Assembly: GCA_021812735.1 (NCBI GenBank)
Contig: JAKAMV010000187.1
Span: 1 to 13,016 of the forward strand
DNA length: 13,016 bases
Direction: 5' to 3'
Source of the DNA: Chloroflexota bacterium
GTDB lineage: Bacteria; Chloroflexota; Limnocylindria; Limnocylindrales; CSP1-4
Made by a program: the position numbers and the translations under genes. The notes beneath the pieces were generated by a model. The model worked only from the letters and a program-made list of their open reading frames with translations, had not been told where the DNA came from and did no database searches. Numbering within the stretch: the stretch's first letter is position 1; every line of letters begins with the position of its first letter. This document shows positions 8,744 through 13,016 of this stretch, one piece after another.

Positions 8744-9142
8744 TCAGTACACGCGCTCGTCCGTGATTTCGGGAATCGGGTGCGTGTCTGGGATCCGCCC
8801 GAGCGCGTCGAAGAACAGCGCGATCACGAGGGCTTCCTCGCGTGTGCGCTCGGGCATGAATGGGCGCGCGAGCTCGGCAAGGTCGGGCCCCGAAGCGACG
8901 ACGTGCCGGACTCGGGCCATGTCCAGCCGCACAAGCGCCCAACCGTCGACATGCCCGTATCGCTCAAGTGGACGACCCGCAAACACCATTGGCGTGTCCG
9001 CCCGCCGGTACAGCTTGGTGACCCGCGTCCCAAGTGGATGCTCGAGCCAGTACGCGAGCGTGTCGGGAATCGCCGGCGCCTGCCGCAGGGACGCGCTTGT
9101 CCGCGGCCGACGCGGGGGGGAGTCAATCGCCTTCGTATGCAT
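8744..9142 (-). CDS. Hypothetical 132-aa protein partnered with BrnT; candidate non-BrnA antitoxin
   Basis: I do not recognise this family. The start ATG (9142-9140) lies inside the 3' end of brnT, so the genes overlap by 20 bases on the same strand, in the position where the antitoxin BrnA normally lies. BrnA is usually a shorter ribbon-helix-helix protein, and no such domain is visible here. What can be seen is a basic, flexible N-terminus (RRPRTSASLRQ, 11-21), a central segment with VTKLYRRADTPMVFAGRPL, a probable strand-helix part WALVRLDMARVRHVV, an acidic helix TREEALVIALFFDALGRIP (100-118), and an acidic end EITDERVY. Codon third positions are mostly G/C, which supports a real gene. 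Its stop faces the res stop with a 16-base gap, and no terminator is obvious. A run of seven C (G on the plus strand, 9114-9120) falls at codons 8-10. Antitoxin function is inferred only from position. Confidence 0.65.
   Translation of the reverse strand: MHTKAIDSPPRRPRTSASLRQAPAIPDTLAYWLEHPLGTRVTKLYRRADTPMVFAGRPLERYGHVDGWALVRLDMARVRHVVASGPDLAELARPFMPERTREEALVIALFFDALGRIPDTHPIPEITDERVY
9114..9120. repeat. Seven-base homopolymer (G7 on plus strand)
   Basis: G7 on the plus strand reads as C7 in the coding strand of the minus-strand 8744-9142 gene, at about codons 8-10. It lies just beyond the brnT stop. It is a possible slippage site or sequencing weak spot. Confidence 0.6.
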
Positions 9143-9401
9143 GTCGTTCGCGCTTCGTGGCGCGCCGTGCGGAGATGATCCGGATACTACCGTCGATGGC
9201 AAGCGCGGTCACGATCACGAGCACCTCCCCGGTGGGCGCAGGCCCAATCCAGATCTCGCGTGGCTCGTCAAACGAGTGCTCGACGTCCGGCTGCGCACAG
9301 GCAAGAGGATGATTGAGCACGACCTTCGCCTGGGCGAAGCCGATGCCGTGCTTCGCCTGGTTCAGCCGATCCTTCTCGTGGTCCCAAGTGACGTGATCCA
9401 C
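9123..9401 (-). CDS. brnT: BrnT family ribonuclease toxin
   Basis: This 92-aa protein matches BrnT, a RelE-fold toxin that cleaves RNA and is usually neutralised by BrnA. Typical features are VTWDHEKDRLNQAKHGIGF (4-22, with the conserved WD, N and KHG), the middle segment HPLACAQPDVEHSFDEPRE (31-49), hydrophobic strand EVLVIVTAL, and the conserved basic end IRIISARRATKRERHAYE (73-90). The GTG at 9401 is chosen because homology begins three residues later; the open frame continues to 9632 but is not BrnT-like there. No Shine-Dalgarno is seen before the GTG. Instead TATGGT (9413-9408, minus strand) lies six bases before it, so leaderless transcription is possible. The gene is divergent from the mod remnant and is followed by an overlapping non-BrnA gene. 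Family identity is clear; toxicity is inferred. Confidence 0.9.
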   Translation of the reverse strand: MDHVTWDHEKDRLNQAKHGIGFAQAKVVLNHPLACAQPDVEHSFDEPREIWIGPAPTGEVLVIVTALAIDGSIRIISARRATKRERHAYEGD

Positions 9402-9461
9402 GCAGGGACCATAGCCACGCCCGCTTCGCCGGGCCTTATCGCGTTGAGCGGGGGATGAGCC
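9402..9461. promoter_or_regulatory. brnT: Divergent intergenic region between brnT and the mod remnant
   Basis: This 60-base gap lies between divergent coding frames. On the minus strand it contains TATGGT at 9413-9408, a TAnnnT-type -10 candidate placed six bases before the brnT GTG. An inverted repeat CCCGCT (9420-9425) / AGCGGG (9447-9452) with a 21-base spacer, plus a tighter CCCG/CGGG pair at 9420-9433, could be an operator for an autoregulating antitoxin. No convincing -35 box is seen, so the assignment is tentative. Confidence 0.35.
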
Positions 9462-9485
9462 GTGGCTGACAAGATCAAACCCGTC

Positions 9486-9599
9486 ACGCCGGTGCGGGCC
9501 ACCACGCACCCCGGCGACACGCGCTCCAACATCCCCACCGCGGAGCTTGAGTCCTTCGCCCGCCCGGACGAGAAGAGGCCCGCCATCGTGCGCTACCCC
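9486..9599 (+). repeat. Direct repeat copy A (114 bp, mod 5' end)
   Basis: Aligned by eye without gaps to 10659-10772, with 103 of 114 bases identical. Eleven mismatches fall in 10 of 38 codons; nine codons are synonymous and one changes Ser to Pro. It marks the left side of the MNT/HEPN insertion. Confidence 0.9.
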
Positions 9600-9636
9600 G
9601 ACCGCGGGCGAAACGCGACGGTAGTGATGCATGGCG

Positions 9637-9642
9637 TATCAT
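9637..9642 (+). promoter_or_regulatory. Candidate -10 box for leaderless transcription of the MNT gene
   Basis: TATCAT (TAnnnT type) lies seven bases before the ATG at 9650, so the expected transcription start would fall at or next to the start codon. The surrounding 9605-9650 is more AT-rich than its flanks and lies just after the point where mod similarity ends. No clear -35 hexamer is seen. Confidence 0.4.
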
Positions 9643-9649
9643 TGTGACC

Positions 9650-10207
9650 ATGGCCCGAGCCAATCTCGACACCAGCACCGCCGTGGACCCGATCGGCGCC
9701 ACTGAGGCAGCCGCGATCGTCGGCGTGCACCGCGCGAACTTCGTGCGGGACTGGGCGGAACGCCCGGGCTTCCCCGCACCGATCGCCAGCCCGGCGCGCG
9801 GGCGCCTCTGGGACCGCGCCGCGGTGGCGACCTTCGCGCTGCAGCACGGCCCAGCGCGCGGCGTTGCGGTCCGGGGCCTGCCGCTGAGCCCGGACGCGGC
9901 ACGGTGGATGCCCGCGGTGAAGCGCCGCATCGTCCGCGCGGTCAAGCCGCTCCGCGTGGTGCTGTTCGGCTCGCAGGCGACAGGAGGGGCAAGGCCGGAC
10001 AGCGACCTTGACCTGCTTGTCGTCGTGCCGGACGGGGCTGACGAGTTCGCGACCGCCCTTGCCGTTCGCGCCGCCCTGCGCTCCCTGCCGCTGAGCAAGG
10101 ATGTCGTCGTGGCCACCCCGGGACGCGTTCATCGCTACGGTGACGTCCGGGGGACGATCATCCACGAGGCCCTCTCGACCGGAGCGACGATCTATGCCCG
10201 ACCCTGA
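9650..10207 (+). CDS. HTH-nucleotidyltransferase (MNT-type) fusion, antitoxin of MNT/HEPN pair
   Basis: The 185-aa protein has two parts. Residues about 15-66 (IGATEAAAIVGVHRANFVRDWAER, then GRLWDRAAVATF) look like an AlpA/MerR-type DNA-binding helix-turn-helix. Residues about 95-185 are a minimal nucleotidyltransferase with the signature LFGSQATGGARPDSDLDLLV: Gly107-Ser108 and the metal-binding Asp119 and Asp121, with a likely third acid at Asp151. In studied MNT/HEPN systems the MNT protein inactivates the HEPN ribonuclease by adding AMP to it. The added DNA-binding domain suggests this one may also repress its own operon. ATG at 9650 is chosen because of the upstream -10 box; GTG at 9644, overlapping the remnant's stop, is an alternative that adds two residues. 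It overlaps the HEPN gene by 14 bases, as a coupled TA pair would. Confidence 0.88.
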   Translation: MARANLDTSTAVDPIGATEAAAIVGVHRANFVRDWAERPGFPAPIASPARGRLWDRAAVATFALQHGPARGVAVRGLPLSPDAARWMPAVKRRIVRAVKPLRVVLFGSQATGGARPDSDLDLLVVVPDGADEFATALAVRAALRSLPLSKDVVVATPGRVHRYGDVRGTIIHEALSTGATIYARP

Positions 10208-10613
10208 TGCCGTCCGTGAGGCGGCCGGCGCGTGGCTGCAATCGGCGCGCGGCGACCTCGTCGCGGCATCGGCGTTGCTTGCCGCGAAGGACATCGACCC
10301 GGCCATCGTCGCGTTCCACGCCCAGCAGGCGGCCGAGAAGGCACTCAAGGCCCTGCTGGTCCTGGCCGGAGTCGGGTTCGCCAGGACACACGATCTGGCC
10401 CACCTCGCGCCGGCCGTGGCATCGACGACCCCGTCTGTCGGCGGCAGGCTGCCATCCGACGAAGCCCTGGAATGGCTGACCCAGATCGGGCAGCGCAGTC
10501 GCTATCCGGACTACGGCGCCCTTGTGGGTCCGGATCGGGATCAGGCCGGACAGGCCGTCGCCCTCGCTGCCGAGGTCGTCGCCACCGCCGGCCAGGTCGT
10601 CGACGCCGAGTGA
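10194..10613 (+). CDS. HEPN domain protein, toxin of MNT/HEPN pair
   Basis: This 139-aa, mainly helical protein matches the HEPN family found next to minimal nucleotidyltransferases. Visible features are an N-terminal helix with AAGAWLQSARGDLVAASALL, the signature FHAQQAAEKALKALL (41-55), RTHDLAHLAP (64-73), and SRYPDYG (102-108). HEPN toxins are RNases with an R-x4-6-H motif; the only match here is Arg64-x5-His70, and I am not sure it is the catalytic pair. The family's THDL and RYPD landmarks are intact. The start ATG at 10194 has GGAG nine bases upstream (10181-10184) and lies inside the MNT gene. The frame is open further upstream to 10101 but that part is not HEPN-like. It ends 15 bases before mod, so MNT, HEPN and mod may be co-transcribed. 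Confidence 0.87.
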   Translation: MPDPDAVREAAGAWLQSARGDLVAASALLAAKDIDPAIVAFHAQQAAEKALKALLVLAGVGFARTHDLAHLAPAVASTTPSVGGRLPSDEALEWLTQIGQRSRYPDYGALVGPDRDQAGQAVALAAEVVATAGQVVDAE

Positions 10614-10618
10614 AGGGC

Positions 10619-10622
10619 GAGG
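10619..10622 (+). promoter_or_regulatory. mod: Ribosome binding site of mod
   Basis: GAGG six bases before the ATG at 10629, preceded by AAGGG at 10614-10618, supports the mod start in the 15-base gap after the HEPN stop. Confidence 0.55.
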
Positions 10623-10628
10623 TCAGCG

Positions 10629-13016
10629 ATGCCGCGTAACGTGGACCCGACGCCCAGGACGCCGGTCCGGGCGACCACGCACCCGGGCGACACGCGACCG
10701 AACATCCCCACCGCCGAGCTCGAGTCCTTCGCCCGCCCTGACGAGAAGCGGCCCGCCATCGTGCGCTACCCGCGTGACCAAAGCCTGGACCCGCAGCTTG
10801 TCTGGAAGGGCAAGGACGAGCAGGACGCGGCAGGCCTGGAGGTCCCCGCGGTCCCGGTCTACATCCAGGAGACGATCGACCCGCTGGCGCTGGTGGAGGA
10901 GCTGCGCGCCGAGAGCGAGGGCCTCGCGGCGGAGCAGCAGCTCGGCTTCTTCGCGCCGTACAGCGAGCTCACGTTCGAGGACAAGGTCGACTTCTACCGG
11001 CACCCCGGCAAGTGGTCCAACCGGATGATCCTCGGCGACTCGCTGCTCGTGATGACCAGCCTCGCCGAGAAGGAGGGGCTCAAGGGCCAGGTCCAGGCCA
11101 TCTACATCGACCCGCCTTACGGGATCAAGTTCGGCAGCAACTGGCAGGTCTCCACGCGCAAGCGCGACGTCCGCGACGGCAAGGACACCGACCTCACCCG
11201 CCAGCCCGAGCAGGTGCGCGCCTACCGCGACACCTGGGAGCTCGGCATCCACTCGTACCTCGCGTACCTGCGCGACCGGCTGGTGGCGGCGCGGGAACTG
11301 CTGACCGAGTCAGGGTCGGTCTTCGTGCAGATCGGCGACGAGAACGTCCACCTTGTGCGGAGCCTCCTCGACGAGGTGTTCGGACCCGCCAACTTCGTCG
11401 CTTCGATCACGATGAGGACGACGAGTGGCGCGGGCAGTTTCGCCGTCGGCACGAACACGCTTGCCTCTGTGAGCAGCTATCTCGTGTGGTACGCGAGGGA
11501 CCGAGAACGGATCAAGTACCGCCCGCTGTTCGCCGAGAAGGGGGGCGCGGGTGTCAGCACCGATCTATACGCACGCGTCCGTCTTTCCGACGGGACAGAG
11601 CGTCGCGCCACGCCGGCCGAACGTGAAGACCCGAGCCGCCTTCCTGTTGGTGCCCGTCTGTTCAGACCGGACAACCTAGTGTCTCAGACGACCAGGGTGG
11701 GCCAGACAACAGTGTTTCCAGTGGAGGTGGGCGGACGATCCTATCTGCCTCTCTCCGGTGGCTGGAAGACCAACAAGGACGGGATGGCCCGCCTCGTCCT
11801 CGCCGATCGCCTCCGTCCGACGGCCGGCCAGTCGATCCAGTACGTGCGTTTTCTTGACGACTTTCCGGCCACGCCACTCAACAACGTATGGACTGACGTT
11901 GGCACGGGTTCTTTCACCGATCCGAAGATTTACGCGGTCCAGACGAACACCAAGGTCATCGAGCGCTGCCTGCTCATGACCACTGACCCCGGCGACCTCG
12001 TCCTCGACCCGACGTGCGGCTCCGGCACCACGGCGTACGTCGCGGAGCAGTGGGGCCGCCGCTGGATCACGATCGACACCAGCCGGGTGGCGCTCGCCCT
12101 CGCGCGCTCGCGCCTGATGGCCGCCAAGTTCCCGTACTACCTACTCGCCGACTCCGAGGCCGGCATCCGCAAGGAGGCGGAGCTCACGGGCGCCAAGTCG
12201 ATGTCGGTGGCGACGCCCACGAACGACATCCGCCGCGGCTTCGTGTACGAGTGCGTGCCGCACGTCACCCTCAAGTCCATCGCCCAGAACCCCGACATCC
12301 GCGAGGGCATGACCCGCGCCGAGATCGACGCCGCCATCGCCCGCCACGCCGACTCCGAGACCCTGTTCGACCGCCCGTACGAGGACCGCAAGGTGGTCCG
12401 CGTGTCGGGCCCGTTCACCGTGGAGAGCCTCTCGCCGCACCGCGTCCTGGTGGACGGCCCGGAGGACCTCCCGGCCGCCGAGGCGACGCCGTCGGTGGAC
12501 GCCGGGCGCTTCGTGGGCACCATCCTCGACAACCTCCGCCGCGCCGGCGTCCAGAACACCAAGAAGCACGAGCGGCTCACCTTCGAGCGGCTCGACCCGT
12601 ACCCGGGCATCTTCGTCCAGGGCGTGGGGGAGTACCTCGAGTCGGGCGCCGCCAAGACCGTGGCCGTCGCCATCGGCCCGGAGTTCGGCACCGTCGGCCC
12701 GGAGCTCGTCCGGGACGCCGCCAAGGAGGCCGTGCGGATCGCCGACCTGCTCGTCGTCTGCGGCTTCGCCTTCGACCCGATGGCTGGCGAGGAGGCCTCC
12801 CAGCTCGGCCGCCTGACCATCCTCCAGGCGCGCATGAACCCCGACCTCGCGATGGGCGACGAGCTGCTCAAGAAGACCGGCACCGGCAACCTGTTCATGG
12901 TCTTCGGCGAGCCCGACATCGAGCTCCGGACGCTCGCGGACGGACGTCTCCAGGCCGAGGTCCGCGGCCTCGACGTCTACGACCCGACGACGGGCGAGCT
13001 GCGCTCGTCGTCGGCA
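10629..13016 (+). CDS. mod: Type III-like site-specific DNA N6-adenine methyltransferase (Mod), 3' partial
   Basis: The frame is open from ATG 10629 to the window edge (796 codons); the C-terminus, probably about 100 residues by family length, is outside. The motif order is that of a beta-class enzyme: catalytic motif IV DPPYG (Asp161-Pro-Pro-Tyr164) comes first, followed by LLTESGSVFVQIGDENVH. A target-recognition segment follows (about 258-434), then SAM-binding motif I DPTCGSGTTAYVAEQWGRRW (from Asp460). It methylates adenine in a specific site to protect host DNA and provides sequence recognition for Res. Other family landmarks are NWSNRMILGDSL-like (here KWSNRMILGDSL), YLRDRL and TDPGDLVLDPT. 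The expected partner is res at 5713, which precedes it with two TA modules in between. The target-recognition part has clearly different codon use. The first 48 codons are duplicated in the remnant at 9462. Confidence 0.95.
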   Translation, partial: MPRNVDPTPRTPVRATTHPGDTRPNIPTAELESFARPDEKRPAIVRYPRDQSLDPQLVWKGKDEQDAAGLEVPAVPVYIQETIDPLALVEELRAESEGLAAEQQLGFFAPYSELTFEDKVDFYRHPGKWSNRMILGDSLLVMTSLAEKEGLKGQVQAIYIDPPYGIKFGSNWQVSTRKRDVRDGKDTDLTRQPEQVRAYRDTWELGIHSYLAYLRDRLVAARELLTESGSVFVQIGDENVHLVRSLLDEVFGPANFVASITMRTTSGAGSFAVGTNTLASVSSYLVWYARDRERIKYRPLFAEKGGAGVSTDLYARVRLSDGTERRATPAEREDPSRLPVGARLFRPDNLVSQTTRVGQTTVFPVEVGGRSYLPLSGGWKTNKDGMARLVLADRLRPTAGQSIQYVRFLDDFPATPLNNVWTDVGTGSFTDPKIYAVQTNTKVIERCLLMTTDPGDLVLDPTCGSGTTAYVAEQWGRRWITIDTSRVALALARSRLMAAKFPYYLLADSEAGIRKEAELTGAKSMSVATPTNDIRRGFVYECVPHVTLKSIAQNPDIREGMTRAEIDAAIARHADSETLFDRPYEDRKVVRVSGPFTVESLSPHRVLVDGPEDLPAAEATPSVDAGRFVGTILDNLRRAGVQNTKKHERLTFERLDPYPGIFVQGVGEYLESGAAKTVAVAIGPEFGTVGPELVRDAAKEAVRIADLLVVCGFAFDPMAGEEASQLGRLTILQARMNPDLAMGDELLKKTGTGNLFMVFGEPDIELRTLADGRLQAEVRGLDVYDPTTGELRSSSA
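10659..10772 (+). repeat. Direct repeat copy B (114 bp, in intact mod)
   Basis: Partner of 9486-9599, encoding codons 11-48 of the intact mod gene. Similarity breaks at the same point: after RYP this copy continues into normal mod sequence (RDQSLDPQLVWKGKDEQD). The two copies bracket the MNT/HEPN genes. Confidence 0.9.
11400..11930 (+). other. Compositionally distinct target-recognition segment inside mod
   Basis: By hand count about 50 of 177 codons here end in A or T (about 28%), against about 12 of 257 in the upstream part of the gene and about 6 of 362 downstream. It includes rare-looking codons such as CTA, AGA, ACA and TTT. The segment sits between motifs IV-VIII and motif I, where beta-class methyltransferases carry the target-recognition domain. 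Frame and flanking motifs are intact, so it is a replaced or fast-evolving domain rather than damage. Confidence 0.8.

Larger units (their letters stand above)
9462..9647 (+). pseudogene. 5'-end remnant of a type III mod gene
   Basis: The 61-codon frame starts with GTG and reproduces the N-terminus of the intact mod gene at 10629: both contain TPVRATTHPGDTR, then NIPTAELESFARPDEK, then RPAIVRYP. After RYP (position 9599) the similarity stops abruptly and the frame runs on for 16 unrelated codons to a TGA that overlaps the GTG at 9644. The visible part has none of the methyltransferase motifs, so it cannot be an enzyme. It is best read as the stump of a resident mod gene interrupted at about 9600. 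GGGGGA at 9450-9455 could still act as a ribosome binding site, so a short peptide might be made. Nine of ten codon differences from the intact copy are synonymous, so both copies were under coding selection before the break. Confidence 0.8.

Noticed and set aside
8780..9178. A 132-codon plus-strand frame opposite the BrnT partner
   Set aside because: The minus-strand frame has better codon use, overlaps brnT as a partner gene would and has a more protein-like composition.
6285..9458. A 1057-codon plus-strand open frame overlapping res in another frame
   Set aside because: It is Arg/Pro/Gly-rich and has no motif. It runs through res and the brnT region and is a GC-driven shadow.
9462..9647. 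The 61-codon frame as a small antitoxin or leader peptide gene
   Set aside because: Its first 46 codons are clearly a copy of the mod N-terminus and the rest is unrelated read-through, so a remnant is the simpler reading. Translation of a short peptide is not excluded.
9486..10772. Insertion-sequence or transposon target-site duplication around MNT/HEPN
   Set aside because: The repeats are 114 bp, far longer than usual target duplications, they differ mainly at synonymous sites, and there is no transposase or terminal inverted repeat.
1..13016. tRNA, rRNA, riboswitch or CRISPR array
   Set aside because: No regularly spaced repeats, conserved rRNA stretches or cloverleaf-like sequence were seen by eye. 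The methyl-cycle operon's upstream region, where a SAM or SAH riboswitch could lie, is outside the window.

Overview
The window is very GC-rich DNA with strong G/C preference at third codon positions, consistent with a high-GC actinobacterium or a high-GC Chloroflexota lineage. The sequence alone does not decide between them. No rRNA, tRNA, CRISPR array or transposase was found. Genes are tightly packed and no gene-free stretch exceeds 300 bases; the longest is 79 bases.

Positions 1-3591 hold a plus-strand operon joined by 4-base and 1-base stop/start overlaps. It encodes an MtnA-like protein of the eIF2B/methylthioribose-phosphate isomerase family whose catalytic Cys position is Gly, a GNAT acetyltransferase, and S-adenosylhomocysteinase (ahcY). 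This points to a methyl-cycle or methylthioribose-salvage role. The first two proteins carry unusual Pro/Glu/Asp-rich, repeat-encoded C-terminal tails. A separate S9-family serine peptidase follows (3671-5665).

Positions 5713-13016 form a defence locus built on a type III-like restriction-modification system. A complete Res subunit (1004 aa, helicase plus PD-(D/E)xK-like end) comes first, and a Mod N6-adenine methyltransferase (796 codons visible, running off the window) comes last. About 1.9 kb between them contains: (i) a minus-strand pair of a BrnT-family toxin and an overlapping 132-aa protein that does not look like BrnA; (ii) a 61-codon remnant of a mod gene 5' end; (iii) a plus-strand MNT/HEPN toxin-antitoxin pair, the nucleotidyltransferase carrying an added N-terminal helix-turn-helix. 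The mod remnant and the start of the intact mod form a 114-bp, roughly 90% identical direct repeat around the MNT/HEPN module. Nine of the ten differing codons are synonymous. This suggests recombination between two diverged mod alleles or import of a TA-mod cassette, not a recent duplication.

Inside mod, the part between the two halves of the methyltransferase core (about 11400-11930, the expected target-recognition region) has much more A/T-ending codon use than both flanks, as expected after a specificity-domain exchange. Overall, two candidate toxin-antitoxin modules lie between the restriction and modification genes. They may stabilise the system or act as a second, abortive layer if it fails. 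That functional link is inference.
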